A stretch of 64,000 bases of DNA from Neisseria sicca (GTDB taxonomy: Bacteria > Pseudomonadota > Gammaproteobacteria > Burkholderiales > Neisseriaceae), in contig NZ_CP072524.1 in NCBI RefSeq assembly GCF_017753665.1, positions 1,240,001-1,304,000 on the forward strand, written 5' to 3'. The position numbers and the translations under genes are program-made. The notes below the pieces were generated by a model that was not told the origin of the DNA, did no database searches, and was given only the letters and a program-made list of their open reading frames with translations. This document shows, in pieces, positions 42,728-52,009 of this stretch. Every line of letters begins with the position of its first letter. Positions within the stretch are counted from its first letter, which is position 1.

Positions 42728-43633
42728 TTATTTTTTCATCGCATCAGTCAAGGCTTTGACGTTGTAGCGGTACATGCCGATGTAAGTATTGGCAGGTGCG
42801 CCGCCGAGTGCGTCGGAGTAGAGTTTGCCGCTGACGTTGACGCCGGTTTCTTTGGCGATGCGGTCAACCATGCGCGTGTCTTTGATGTTTTCGGTAAACA
42901 CGGCCTTGATGCCTTCGCGTTTGATTTGGCGGATGATGGAAGCCACTTGTTTGGCGGACGGCTCGGCTTCGCTGCTCACGCCTTGCGGGGCGATGAACTC
43001 GATATTGTAGCGTTTGCCCATGTAGGAGAACGCGTCGTGTCCGGTCAGGACTTTGCGCTTGGCGGCAGGAACGGCGTTAAACGCAGCTTGAGCGTCGCTG
43101 TGCAGTTTTTTCAGTTGCACTTGGTAGTTGCCCAAACGTTGTTGGTAATAGGTTTTGCCTTCGGGGTCTGCCTGAATCAGGGCATTGGCGACGTTTTGGG
43201 CGTAGGTCGTCATCAAAACGGGGTCGGTCCAGACGTGAGGGTCGAATTCGCCGTGGTCGTGGTGGTGGCCTTCGTGGTCGTGGTCATGATGATGACCGCC
43301 TTCTTCGGCTTTAAGCGCCTGTATGCCTTTGGTTGCTTCGGCGAAGGGAACTTTGCTTTGTTTGACGGCGCGCTGAACATCAGCCGCTTCCAAACCCAAG
43401 CCGTTGAGCAGGACTAATTTCGCACTGCGGATTTTTTTGATGTCGCCGCTGGTCATGTGATAGGCGTGGCTGTCTTGGTTGGCGCCGACCAAATTTTGCA
43501 CTGCAACACGGTCGCCGCCGATTTGTTTGGTAACGTCGCCCAAAATGCTGAAGCTGGTAACGACGTTCATCGGGGCTGCGTAAACTGCGCCGGACATTAA
43601 TGCAGCGATGACGCCGAGTTTCCAATGTTTCAT
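42728..43633 (-). CDS. Zinc (or manganese) ABC transporter substrate-binding protein, ZnuA-like
   Basis: 301 residues from ATG 43633; the signal peptide is MKHWKLGVIAALMSGAVYA. Cluster A-I fold: first metal His in QDSHAYHMT, then the His/Asp/Glu-rich loop GGHHHDHDHEGHHHDHGEFD (about residues 110-130), which is typical of zinc-binding ZnuA proteins, then TGHDAFSYMGKRY, and the final Asp near SDALGGAPANTY. It delivers metal to an inner-membrane ZnuBC-type permease. No permease or ATPase gene follows or precedes it here, unlike the usual znuCBA order. Confidence 0.85.
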   Translation of the reverse strand: MKHWKLGVIAALMSGAVYAAPMNVVTSFSILGDVTKQIGGDRVAVQNLVGANQDSHAYHMTSGDIKKIRSAKLVLLNGLGLEAADVQRAVKQSKVPFAEATKGIQALKAEEGGHHHDHDHEGHHHDHGEFDPHVWTDPVLMTTYAQNVANALIQADPEGKTYYQQRLGNYQVQLKKLHSDAQAAFNAVPAAKRKVLTGHDAFSYMGKRYNIEFIAPQGVSSEAEPSAKQVASIIRQIKREGIKAVFTENIKDTRMVDRIAKETGVNVSGKLYSDALGGAPANTYIGMYRYNVKALTDAMKK

Positions 43634-43739
43634 GTTTTTCCCTCTCCAATTGATATAACGTAACAATCCGTCATTTTAAAACAGCAAGACGGAATCTTCA
43701 AGCAGCCCCACTTATAGATAATTCCCTAGCCTAAAAGTT

Positions 43740-44100
43740 TTTAGATACTGCAATTTTAAGTTTTCAGACGACCTTCGCACCTATTGTTTTCGTGGACGGA
43801 GTCCACGCTACGGCACTTGTGTTGCCGACAAACGTTGTAGCGTGGGCTTTGCCCACGAGCCACTCAAAAGATTTCAGACGACCTGTCCGACAATTATCTT
43901 CGTGGGTAGAAACCACGTTACAAATACAGCGCACACCAAAACTGATAAGCAGTTCAAGAATAAAAGGTCGTCTGAAAACCTACATCTACATCAGGTGTTC
44001 AGACGACCTTCGTATCTATCATTTTCGTGGACAGAGTCCACGCTACGGCGTTAGTGTTACCAGCAGGCACCGTAGCGTGAGCTCCGCCCGCGAATCATTA
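43740..44100. repeat. Array of short GTGGAC/GTAGCGTG inverted repeats with DUS
   Basis: Two similar ~70-bp units (43790-43862 and 44028-44094) read TTCGTGGACxGAGTCCACGCTACGG ... GTAGCGTG(G/A)GCTxxGCCCACGA, each made of internal hairpins. A half unit starts at 43902 (TTCGTGGGTAGAAACCACG). DUS copies separate them. Intergenic repeat family; no coding content seen. Confidence 0.65.
43962..44010. repeat. Inverted DUS pair inside the repeat array
   Basis: AAAAGGTCGTCTGAAAACC and inverse GTGTTCAGACGACCTT. Confidence 0.5.
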
Positions 44101-44133
44101 AAGATTCCAGTAAACAGCCCCTAAAATTTCAAC

Positions 44134-44163
44134 AAAAAAAGCAGACCCATCAGGTCTGCTTTC
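44134..44163 (-). terminator. Rho-independent terminator of yebC
   Basis: On the minus strand AGCAGACC-TGATG-GGTCTGCT followed by TTTTTTT, 12 bp beyond the yebC stop. Confidence 0.85.
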
Positions 44164-44174
44164 AATCTTTCCGA

Positions 44175-44903
44175 TTAATCCAGATTCAAGACGGCGGAGG
44201 TGTAAACGTCCTGCACGTCGTCCAAATCTTCCAAAGCATCAATCAGTTTCTGCATTTTGACGGCATCGTCGCCGGAAAGTTCGGTTTCGTTTTGGGCGCG
44301 CATGGTGACGTCGCCGTCAACAGATTTGTAGCCTGCGGCTTCCAATGCCGCTTTCACGCCCGCCCAATCGTTCGGGGCGGTGATGACTTCAATGGAGCCG
44401 TCGTCGTTGGCAATCACGTCTTCCGCACCGGCTTCTAGAGCGGCTTCCATCAACGCGTCTTCGTCAACGCCGGGTTCGAACACCAAATAACCTTGATGCA
44501 CGAAGTTGAACGCTACGCAGCCGTCGGTGCCCAAGTTGCCGCCGTTTTTGGTGAACGCGTGGCGCACGTCGGCGACGGTGCGGGTTTTGTTGTCGGTCAG
44601 GCAGTCCACCATCAGCGCCGCGCCGCCGATACCGTAGCCTTCGTAGCGCAACTCGATGTATTCCACGCCTTCCAAATTGCCCGTACCTTTGTCGATGGCG
44701 CGTTGTACGTTGTCTTTGGGCATATTGTTTTCAGCGGCTTTTTCCAAAGCCAGGCGCAGGCGTGGGTTGGCGCCGGGGTCGCCGCCGCCCATGCGGGCTG
44801 CAACGGTGATTTCTTTGATCAAACGGGTGAAGATTTTGCCGCGTTTGGCATCTTGACGGGCTTTTTTATGCTGGATATTCGCCCACTTGCTATGACCTGC
44901 CAT
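44175..44903 (-). CDS. yebC: YebC/PmpR-family protein (TACO1 type)
   Basis: 242 residues. MAGHSKWANIQHKKARQDAK at the start, NMPKDNVQRAIDKG and NLGTDGCVAFNF are the family signatures. Described as DNA-binding regulators and, more recently, as translation factors that relieve stalling at difficult peptide stretches. Monocistronic with a strong own terminator. Confidence 0.94.
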   Translation of the reverse strand: MAGHSKWANIQHKKARQDAKRGKIFTRLIKEITVAARMGGGDPGANPRLRLALEKAAENNMPKDNVQRAIDKGTGNLEGVEYIELRYEGYGIGGAALMVDCLTDNKTRTVADVRHAFTKNGGNLGTDGCVAFNFVHQGYLVFEPGVDEDALMEAALEAGAEDVIANDDGSIEVITAPNDWAGVKAALEAAGYKSVDGDVTMRAQNETELSGDDAVKMQKLIDALEDLDDVQDVYTSAVLNLD

Positions 44904-44997
44904 ATATGGATTCCTTTCGATTTTCCGCCTTATCCGGCGGGCTCTTGCTCATTTTCAAAGGGCGCATTTTAACATAGGTTGGATATGCCTAAAATAT

Positions 44998-45036
44998 TTC
45001 AGACGACCCCGCACCCTGCCAAAGGGTCGTCTGAAA
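44998..45036. terminator. Inverted DUS pair upstream of the AGCS symporter
   Basis: TTTCAGACGACCC and inverse GGGTCGTCTGAAA with a ~13-base loop. Confidence 0.5.
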
Positions 45037-45275
45037 ACGCCGATAGCGCCCGACAAACGCAAAATTCTTGTCTTTGCCCAAACCTGATCTTTTTTTTCGT
45101 TTGCCTCACAAAAGGTTTACGGTATCATGCAGACCTGCTTCAGGATTGTTGACAACTTGGGGCAAAACGGACGAAGCCGGCCTGCTCGCCGCGCCGTCCG
45201 ACACAACGGCATTCGACGGAGTAACCGCCGCCGGATGCCGTCATCTGTTCATTTTTCAATATAAGGTTTGTAATT
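45037..45275. other. Leader region of the AGCS symporter
   Basis: GC-rich leader with small inverted repeats (for example GACGGAGTAACCGCCGCCGGATGCCGTC around 45218-45245, as separate arms). I do not find the conserved blocks of a glycine riboswitch, which controls such genes in some bacteria. Confidence 0.4.
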
Positions 45276-46694
45276 ATGGAAGAAACATTGTCTGCACTGG
45301 TGGGCGCAGTCAATCTGATTCTGTGGGATTACATGCTGATTTACGCCCTTTTGGGCATCGGCCTGTTTTTCACACTCTATCTTGGCGCGCCGCAGATTAC
45401 CAAATTGGGGGCGGGGTTCAAATCCGTCTTCGGCGGTTTGTTTTCCAAAAAAGACAAAGATGATAAATCTTTGTCGCAATTCCAAGCACTCGCCGTCGCC
45501 GTCTCCGCCCAAATCGGTACGGGCAACGTCGCCGGCGTGGCAACCGCCATTACCGCAGGCGGGCCGGGCGCGATTTTTTGGATGTGGCTTTCCGCCGTTT
45601 TGGGGATGTCCACGATTTTTGCCGAAGCCTTGCTCGCGCAAAAATACCGCGTCGTCAGCCACGGCAAATACATCGGCGGTCCCGCGTTCTACATCACGCA
45701 CGGCCTGACCCCGAAAATCGGGCGCGGCGCGGCGCGTTTCTTATCGGGCTTCTTCTCCATCGCCCTGATTATCGCGCTGGGCTTTATCGGCAACGCCACG
45801 CAGGCAAACTCCATCGCCTCCTCCGTGACCATCGCCTTTAACGTACCGGCATTGGCAGTAGGCATCGCCCTCGCCGTCCTCGCGGGCATGATTATCGTGG
45901 GCGGCGTCAACCGCATCGCCAACATCGCCCAATTCGTCGTGCCGTTTATGGCGATTATCTATATCTTGTGTGCGGTCGTTATCCTGTTCAAATTCTCCGA
46001 CCATATCATACCGATGTTCAACCACATCTTTACTGCCGCCTTCAATCCTGAAGCCGTTTTAGGCGGCGCAGCGGGTATCGGTATGCGCGAAGCCGTCCGT
46101 TTCGGTGTGGCACGCGGGCTGTTTTCCAACGAAGCAGGTATGGGTTCGACGCCGCACGCGCACGCTACCGCCGACGTGAACCACCCCGTTCAACAAGGCT
46201 TGGCGGCATTTATCGGCGTATTCATCGACACCATCTTGGTCTGTACCGCCACTGCGCTGATTATCCTCCTGACCGATGCCAACCTTTCCGGCGAACAAGG
46301 CGCGGCGGTTACCCAATTCGCCTTCAGCAAAGCCTTCCCCGGCTTCGGTTCTCAACTGCTCGCCGTCTGCCTGACCTTCTTCGCCTTCACCACCATCATC
46401 GGCTGGTACTACTTCGGCGAGTCCAACATCCGCTTCCTCTTCAGAGGCAAACACTTGGGCATCTACCGCGCGCTCGTGCTGCTGGCTATCGTGTTGGGTA
46501 CGCTGGGCAAGGTCGATTTGGTTTGGAGCCTGTCCGATATGTTCAACGGCTTCATGGTCATTCCCAACTTAATCGCCCTATTCCTCTTGCGCAAAGAAAT
46601 CCGCACCGTTTACGACGATTATCTGGCGCAGAAAAAAGCAGGTAAAGACTTGTCCTACCAATATGAATTCCACGAATTCCACGACAAGGCCTAA
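45276..46694 (+). CDS. Alanine/glycine:cation symporter (AGCS family)
   Basis: 472 residues, about 11 membrane helices. GTGNVAGVATAITAGGPGAIFWMW is present in two parts near residues 85-110; FSNEAGMGSTPHAHA and TIIGWYYFGESN follow. These are AGCS hallmarks. It imports alanine or glycine with Na+ or H+. The IS1655-like element lies 32 bp behind its stop, replacing or displacing its terminator. Confidence 0.93.
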   Translation: MEETLSALVGAVNLILWDYMLIYALLGIGLFFTLYLGAPQITKLGAGFKSVFGGLFSKKDKDDKSLSQFQALAVAVSAQIGTGNVAGVATAITAGGPGAIFWMWLSAVLGMSTIFAEALLAQKYRVVSHGKYIGGPAFYITHGLTPKIGRGAARFLSGFFSIALIIALGFIGNATQANSIASSVTIAFNVPALAVGIALAVLAGMIIVGGVNRIANIAQFVVPFMAIIYILCAVVILFKFSDHIIPMFNHIFTAAFNPEAVLGGAAGIGMREAVRFGVARGLFSNEAGMGSTPHAHATADVNHPVQQGLAAFIGVFIDTILVCTATALIILLTDANLSGEQGAAVTQFAFSKAFPGFGSQLLAVCLTFFAFTTIIGWYYFGESNIRFLFRGKHLGIYRALVLLAIVLGTLGKVDLVWSLSDMFNGFMVIPNLIALFLLRKEIRTVYDDYLAQKKAGKDLSYQYEFHEFHDKA

Positions 46695-46726
46695 TCCGCA
46701 ATCGTGAAAAAGGTCGGCGGATTCGC

Positions 46727-47784
46727 ATTTGAAGTGCAACTTTCCCTAACAGAAAAAGGCCAGTATGCGGTAGCATACGGCCTTTCCTGCAAGAAAGATT
46801 GCCATGAGCTACACACAACTGACCCAAGACGAACGATACCATATCCAATACCTGTCCCGCCACCGCACCGTCACAGAAATCGCCAAACAGCTTAACCGCC
46901 ACAAAAGCACCATCAGTCGCGAAATCAGACGGCACCGCACCCAAGGGCAGCAATACAGCGCCGAAAAAGCCCAGCGGCAAAGCCGGACTATCAAACAGCG
47001 TAAGCGACAACCCTATAAACTCGATTCGCAGCGGATTCAACACATCGACACCCTTATCCGCCGCAAACTCAGTCCCGAACAAGTATGCGCCTACCTGCAC
47101 AAACACCACGGGATAACACTCCACCACAGCACCATTTACCGCCACCTTCGCCAAGACAAAAGCAACGGCGGCATGTTGTGGCAACACCTCAGAATATGCA
47201 GCAAACCCTACCGCAAACGCTACGGCAGCACATGGACCAGAGGCAAAGTGCCCAACCGCGTCGGCATAGAAAACCGACCCGCTATCGTCGACCAGAAAAC
47301 CCGCATCGGCGATTGGGAAGCCGACACCATCATCGGCAAAGGACAGAAAAGCGCATTACTGACCTTGGTCGAACGCGTTACCCGCTACACCATCGTCTGC
47401 AAATTGGATAGCCTCAAAGCCGAAGACACTGCTCTGGCAGCCGTTAGGGCATTAAAGGCACATAAAGCCAGAGTGCACACCATCACTATGGATAACGGCA
47501 AAGAGTTCTATCAACACACCAAAATAGCCGAAGCATTGAAGGCGAAAACCTATTTTTGCCGCCCCTACCATTCTTGGGAGAAAGGGCTGAATGAGAACAC
47601 CAACGGACTCATCCGCCAATATTTCCCCAAACAAACCGATTTCCGAAACATCAGCAATCGGGAGATACGCAGGGTTCAAGATGAATTGAACCACCGGCCA
47701 AGAAAAACACTTGGCTACGAAACGCCAAGTGTTTTATTCTTGAATCTGTTCAAACCACTGATACACTAGTGTTGCACTTGAAAT
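46727..47784 (+). mobile_element. IS1655-like insertion sequence (IS30 family)
   Basis: 1058 bp with imperfect terminal repeats ATTTGAAGTGCAAC / GTTGCACTTGAAAT. One intact transposase. It lies between the AGCS symporter and dsbB. Confidence 0.92.
46804..47769 (+). CDS. IS30-family transposase (IS1655-like)
   Basis: 321 residues, intact. N-terminal HTH (TVTEIAKQLNRHKSTISREI), then a DDE core: GDWEADTIIG (first Asp), TITMDNGKEF (second Asp) and WEKGLNENTNGLIRQYFPK (Glu). Probably functional. Confidence 0.94.
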   Translation: MSYTQLTQDERYHIQYLSRHRTVTEIAKQLNRHKSTISREIRRHRTQGQQYSAEKAQRQSRTIKQRKRQPYKLDSQRIQHIDTLIRRKLSPEQVCAYLHKHHGITLHHSTIYRHLRQDKSNGGMLWQHLRICSKPYRKRYGSTWTRGKVPNRVGIENRPAIVDQKTRIGDWEADTIIGKGQKSALLTLVERVTRYTIVCKLDSLKAEDTALAAVRALKAHKARVHTITMDNGKEFYQHTKIAEALKAKTYFCRPYHSWEKGLNENTNGLIRQYFPKQTDFRNISNREIRRVQDELNHRPRKTLGYETPSVLFLNLFKPLIH

Positions 47785-47792
47785 CCGAATCC

Positions 47793-47826
47793 AAGGTCGT
47801 CTGAAAATTTTCAGACGACCTTTTTT
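47793..47826. terminator. Inverted DUS pair between IS1655 and dsbB
   Basis: AAGGTCGTCTGAAAA and inverse with no real loop, then TTTTTT. Confidence 0.7.
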
Positions 47827-47839
47827 AAATTCTGAACAT

Positions 47840-48325
47840 TTATTTTGTTTTCAACCAAGCAAACCAAACCAATACGACAACGAAACAAAAATAAGCAATG
47901 CTCCAAACCGGCAGCGCGATACCCAAAAAATAATCCGGTACGGCGCAATTACCGAAGCCGCGCACGATGGGTTCGAACCAGTCAAACAACGGCCAGTCCT
48001 TCAGGCGGAACGTCCACGGAGCACCACAGGAAGGTGCTGTACCCGGCGGCAGGCTTTGCAACCACAACTGATAAGCCGCCGTCCCTATCCCGTACACCGC
48101 AGGCGCGCTGATAAGCAAAGCGGAAAATGTCCGCCCCACTTTAGAAGACTGACGGAAAAATACCGCCAACAAAGCCGCCACGCCTACCGCCAATACGCAC
48201 AAACGCTGCACGATGCACAATACGCAGGGATTCATCCCTAAAACATATTGCGAAACAAACGAACCGCAGGCAGCCAATACGGACAAAACGAGCAAAAACA
48301 AGGCTGTTTTTCTAAAAAAATTCAT
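47840..48325 (-). CDS. dsbB: Disulfide bond formation protein B
   Basis: 161 residues, four membrane helices. The first Cys pair is C-V-L-C in MNPCVLCIVQRL; the second periplasmic loop carries SCGAPWTF and the paired Cys in GFGNCAVPDY. Re-oxidises DsbA and passes electrons to quinone. DsbA substrates include pilins and other surface proteins. Confidence 0.92.
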   Translation of the reverse strand: MNFFRKTALFLLVLSVLAACGSFVSQYVLGMNPCVLCIVQRLCVLAVGVAALLAVFFRQSSKVGRTFSALLISAPAVYGIGTAAYQLWLQSLPPGTAPSCGAPWTFRLKDWPLFDWFEPIVRGFGNCAVPDYFLGIALPVWSIAYFCFVVVLVWFAWLKTK

Positions 48326-48790
48326 AATATCAAAGCTCTTTGCAAATTTCAGACGACCTCTTCATGCCGTCGATCAGCGTCTATTTTACTACAAACCCAC
48401 GCCCTTCCGAACAGCCCTGCCCATTCACCGAAATTCTAAAAAAGTACCCACACCGCCATTTCTGTTCGGGCGGCAATCCGCAATAATCGCTGAATCTTGC
48501 CGAAATCAGAAGCCCGGATTCACGCCTATACAGGAATGATGAAAATATTTTCTATTTTAACCTGCTATAAAATGCACCGAATCAAAACTTCTCGCGCATA
48601 CTTTACGCCACACCCCGATACTTTTTCAGACGACATTTCCACAATTTCGTATAAAAAACAGGATTCAGCCGTGCAAAACAGATGAAACTGTGGCATAATC
48701 CGCCGGTCTTCACAAAAAGACTTCAGGAGTTTGAACGGGTTCGCGCTCGTCAAACTTGTCCGAACCGAATAACGGTTCTTTTATTTTTCG
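48326..48790. other. Intergenic region between dsbB and rpsO
   Basis: Contains two single DUS-like sequences (about 48347-48358 and 48626-48636) and a plausible -10 CATAAT near 48693 for rpsO. No gene seen in either strand. Confidence 0.4.
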
Positions 48791-48802
48791 GAGTTATCCA
48801 TC

Positions 48803-49072
48803 ATGGCATTGACCGTAGAACAAAAAGCACAAATTGTTAAAGATTTCCAACGCAAAGAAGGCGATACCGGCTCTTCTGAAGTACAAGTCGCTCTGTTGAC
48901 TTTCCGCATCAACGACCTGACTCCCCACTTCAAAGCCAACCCTAAAGACCACCACAGCCGTCGCGGCCTGTTGAAAATGGTTAGCCAACGTCGCCGTCTG
49001 TTGTCTTACTTGCGCCGTACCCAACCTGATACATACCGCAACCTGATCACCCGCTTGGGTCTGCGCAAATAA
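48803..49072 (+). CDS. rpsO: 30S ribosomal protein S15
   Basis: 89 residues, the standard length. GDTGSSEVQVALLTFRINDL and DHHSRRGLLKMVSQRRRLLSYLR bind 16S rRNA helices 20-22. Ribosome site CGGAG lies 10 bases upstream. Own terminator. Confidence 0.97.
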   Translation: MALTVEQKAQIVKDFQRKEGDTGSSEVQVALLTFRINDLTPHFKANPKDHHSRRGLLKMVSQRRRLLSYLRRTQPDTYRNLITRLGLRK

Positions 49073-49087
49073 TTTATGCTTTACCGG

Positions 49088-49116
49088 ACACCGCTTGCAA
49101 AAGCGGTGTTTTTTTA
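49088..49116 (+). terminator. Rho-independent terminator of rpsO
   Basis: ACACCGCTT-GCAA-AAGCGGTGT followed by seven T. Confidence 0.9.
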
Positions 49117-49120
49117 TAGA

Positions 49121-49162
49121 AAAGGTCGTCTGAAAACGTATTGGTAAAGTTTTCAGACGACC
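49121..49162. terminator. Inverted DUS pair after greB
   Basis: AAAGGTCGTCTGAAAAC and inverse GTTTTCAGACGACC, beyond the greB stop at 49186. Confidence 0.6.
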
Positions 49163-49185
49163 TATCTCTTATGCTTACGAGAGAT

Positions 49186-49677
49186 TTAATCTATCCGTAT
49201 ATATTCCACCGACAAAATCTCAATCTCCTCGCGCCCTTCCGGTGTATTCAAGATGACTTCGTCCCCTTCCCTCGCTTTAATCAGACAACGCGCCAACGGA
49301 GAAATCCAAGAAATTTTGTTTTGCGCGGTATCGATTTCATCGACGCCGACGATTTTGACGGTTTGCTCGCGCCCGTCGCCGCGTAACAGTCCGACGGTTG
49401 CACCGAAAAACACTTGGTCGGTCGCTTCGCGCAATTCGGGATCGACGACGACGGCAGCTTCCAAACGCTTGGTCAGAAAACGGATGCGGCGGTCGATTTC
49501 GCGCATACGGCGTTTTCCGTAAAGATAGTCGCCGTTTTCGCTGCGATCGCCGTTGCTTGCCGCCCAGTTGACGATTTGGACGATTTCGGGACGTTCTTTA
49601 TTGACCAGTTGATACAGCTCGTCTTTCAACGCCTGCCAACCAACGGGCGTAATGTAGTTTTTGGTTTCGTTACTCAT
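49186..49677 (-). CDS. greB: Transcription elongation factor GreB
   Basis: 163 residues from ATG 49677; the longer upstream frame is not supported. N-terminal coiled coil with the acidic tip NGDRSENGDYLYGKRRMREID, and the C-terminal FKBP-like domain (FGATVGLL..ISPLARCLIKAREGDEV). The tip and basic patch fit GreB more than GreA. It stimulates transcript cleavage in backtracked RNA polymerase. Confidence 0.92.
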   Translation of the reverse strand: MSNETKNYITPVGWQALKDELYQLVNKERPEIVQIVNWAASNGDRSENGDYLYGKRRMREIDRRIRFLTKRLEAAVVVDPELREATDQVFFGATVGLLRGDGREQTVKIVGVDEIDTAQNKISWISPLARCLIKAREGDEVILNTPEGREEIEILSVEYIRID

Positions 49678-49827
49678 GATATATATCTGATTATTTAGGA
49701 TATACGGCAGTTTCAACAAAACTTCGAACTGCTGCATTGAAATGACTGATTCTACCGTCCTTAAGACGGAAGGTTCAAGCTGTCTATATTGATTGCAAAA
49801 CCCTATCCATCGGCTTGAAAATGCCGC

Positions 49828-49872
49828 AAAGGTCGTCTGAAAGCCTACGATGCCCGTTTTCAGACGACCTTT
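49828..49872. terminator. Inverted DUS pair after the Slam gene
   Basis: AAAGGTCGTCTGAAA and inverse TTTTCAGACGACCTTT; 32 bp beyond the Slam stop. Confidence 0.65.
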
Positions 49873-49903
49873 ATTGATTAAGTATTCGAATTTTAGGCTT
49901 TTT

Positions 49904-51445
49904 TTAAAAATTCCACTCCGCGCCCAACGACCATTGACGGCTGCTGCGCCGTGCATAAGGGGCATTGCTGCGGATGCGGCTGTATCCGTAATTCAAGGTC
50001 GGCGTGATGCCTTTGTAGGACAATTTATTATGGCTGAGGCTGACGAAGAGGGAACGCTCGCGGTTGCGTTGCGGCTCCGTACCGAATGCCATAATACCTT
50101 TATAGCGACGGTTGGCAAATGAAGCGGTCAGGCGGCTGTTCAGCCCGCCCAAAAACGGCCATTGCTGTATCCAGCCTATATTGAACCCGTTGCGGCGGTA
50201 GGCGGCATTGTTGACGGCATTGCGTATGTTTTTGTTTTCAGGAACAAAGCGGTTGTATTGCCAACCACCGAACAGGGTCGTTCTGCCGAAACGGCGCGCC
50301 AGGGAGAGATAGGTACTGTCGTGCCAACCGTCGTTGCGCAGCGCACGATCAGTTTCCCGATAGTTTTGGCGGTAGCGTTCCAGCGAGTAATAAAGTTGTG
50401 TCGCGTTGCCGAGATTGACCATATGCGAAAGCTGTACGCCAACCCCGTATGCCAGCATATACGGCGCGGCGCGGCGGTTTTTTTCTTTTTTGCTGTCAAA
50501 TTCGCTGCTGCCCGCCAACTGTGCCTGATAAAACGGTAAAACGCTGACGGTTTGTTTGCCGTCCTTGCGCTGCCAGCCCAAATAAGCCCTGCCGAACGCA
50601 TCGTCGTAAGCCGATTGGCGGTCGAAAAAATAGCTCGTTCCGCTGAGGTTGGCGCGGAATTTGATGGCGTGATGCCCGTACAACGGGGTGAGTTTTTCCG
50701 TGTTCAACTCGTAATTCAAGCCGTTGGCACTGACGGGCAAAGTAACGCTGCATGCGGTTTGCCCCCTTGTTTCGATGCAATAACGCGGAGCAGCATTGTT
50801 GGCATTATCGTTATGCACGGGACTGATTCCGCCTGACCATTTCCATTCCGTCTGCCGTCTGACGGCTTCTTGAAAACGTTTGACGTTTTCCAAAACGGGG
50901 GCAGGTATATCACGCTGCGCGGCATGGCGGAAATGCGCCGCCGCCTCGCCCAAACGATAATCCTGAAACTCTGCAGCCGCCAAATCCAATAATATGCGGT
51001 CGTCTGAAACGTCGGATTCATAAAGGGTACGATAACGCTCGACCGCTTCGGAAGTCCGCCCTTTCAACTTTGCCAGCAAAGCATCGGCACGCGTAATCAG
51101 CTTGGGATTGTGGTTGGGCTGTTTGCGGTAAAGGGCGGCAAGCGAAGAAACCAAATCTACGCTATTGCCGTTAAGTGCCCGAATCAGCGCGTCCTCAAGA
51201 ATACGCGGGTTTGCCGCTAAAAAATCATCGCCGATCACAGTCGGTTTGCCGACATTCTCATTCTTTTCAGACGACCTTTCTTCTTCGGACAAAATATCCA
51301 GCCATTGTTTTTGCTGCACTTGTACGGCAGCATCCTGAGAAGGCGCATCCTGCCGGACACCACCTTCGGGCAATTGAGCCAAGACTGCGGAAGGCAACAG
51401 GCAACATAACGATGCCGAAACCATTTTTTGTTTTATTCTTAACAT
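49904..51445 (-). CDS. Slam (surface lipoprotein assembly modulator), probably for HpuA
   Basis: 513 residues. Signal peptide MLRIKQKMVSASLCCLLPSAVLA. A periplasmic helical TPR-type domain (about 60-200: SLAALYRKQPNHNPKLITRA, LLDLAAAEFQDYRLGEAA) precedes a DUF560 outer-membrane barrel from about residue 225 to the terminal F of SLGAEWNF, alternating strands ending in aromatic residues. Slam proteins flip surface lipoproteins such as TbpB, fHbp or HpuA across the outer membrane. Divergence from hpuA-hpuB suggests the HpuA-specific (Slam2-like) type. A DUS in frame adds EEERSSEKNEN near residue 60. Confidence 0.88.
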   Translation of the reverse strand: MLRIKQKMVSASLCCLLPSAVLAQLPEGGVRQDAPSQDAAVQVQQKQWLDILSEEERSSEKNENVGKPTVIGDDFLAANPRILEDALIRALNGNSVDLVSSLAALYRKQPNHNPKLITRADALLAKLKGRTSEAVERYRTLYESDVSDDRILLDLAAAEFQDYRLGEAAAHFRHAAQRDIPAPVLENVKRFQEAVRRQTEWKWSGGISPVHNDNANNAAPRYCIETRGQTACSVTLPVSANGLNYELNTEKLTPLYGHHAIKFRANLSGTSYFFDRQSAYDDAFGRAYLGWQRKDGKQTVSVLPFYQAQLAGSSEFDSKKEKNRRAAPYMLAYGVGVQLSHMVNLGNATQLYYSLERYRQNYRETDRALRNDGWHDSTYLSLARRFGRTTLFGGWQYNRFVPENKNIRNAVNNAAYRRNGFNIGWIQQWPFLGGLNSRLTASFANRRYKGIMAFGTEPQRNRERSLFVSLSHNKLSYKGITPTLNYGYSRIRSNAPYARRSSRQWSLGAEWNF

Positions 51446-51546
51446 TCAAAATCATCCGAAATATATGTGTGTATATCGCAGGGGTAGCCAAATGCAAACC
51501 GTCATGCCCTACTGATTCAATCCCCAGTCATGGATTTACAGCTATC

Positions 51547-51577
51547 AAAGGTCGTCTGAAACTTTTCAGACGACCTT
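51547..51577. terminator. Inverted DUS pair in the Slam-hpuA intergenic region
   Basis: AAAGGTCGTCTGAAA and inverse with a very short loop, 100 bp upstream of the Slam start; may insulate the two divergent units. Confidence 0.55.
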
Positions 51578-51869
51578 AGTTTTGCGTAAAAGCAACAGAT
51601 TTGCATTAAGATGCAGCATTATAGAGGTAAATTTCCAAAACAAACATAACTGATTTATTTTTATGGTCTTATAAATTATTCAAATGTTATTCATCAGTAG
51701 ATTCATGGGATTAATCAAGTCAACCCACTAAACACGCCTGCAATATATCTTGCGAATCCAAAGTAATAGTTTGATTACACTATAACCCGATATTCTTCAT
51801 CAGTAATAGATAGCAGTATCAAATCAGATATTTAGAACAAATATTCAACTTCATGTCTTTAATTGATTT

Positions 51870-51894
51870 ATTTCTTAATATTTACTTAAGAAAT
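51870..51894. repeat. Perfect 9-bp inverted repeat upstream of hpuA
   Basis: ATTTCTTAA-TATTTAC-TTAAGAAAT. No T-run follows. Could be a regulator site or a fold in a long leader; no known regulator matched. Confidence 0.35.
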
Positions 51895-51956
51895 CATAAA
51901 AAATCCACGCGGATATTGCCAAAACACCATAATTATTACAAAATATTACAACAAAA

Positions 51957-51984
51957 TTGGTAATCCTTATCATTAATTTATAAA
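51957..51984 (+). promoter_or_regulatory. hpuA promoter with overlapping Fur-like box
   Basis: TTGGTA (51957-51962), a 16-base spacer and TATAAA (51979-51984). The sequence from 51959 to 51977 (GGTAATCCTTATCATTAAT) matches 13 of 19 positions of the Fur consensus GATAATGATAATCATTATC and covers the spacer, as expected for iron repression of a haemoglobin-uptake operon. Confidence 0.6.
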
Positions 51985-52009
51985 ATATCAATATTAAGAG
52001 AGATTCATC

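Noticed and set aside
45037..45275. Glycine riboswitch before the AGCS symporter
   Set aside because: No conserved GGAGAG / AAACTCTCAGGC-type aptamer blocks are visible; only simple inverted repeats.
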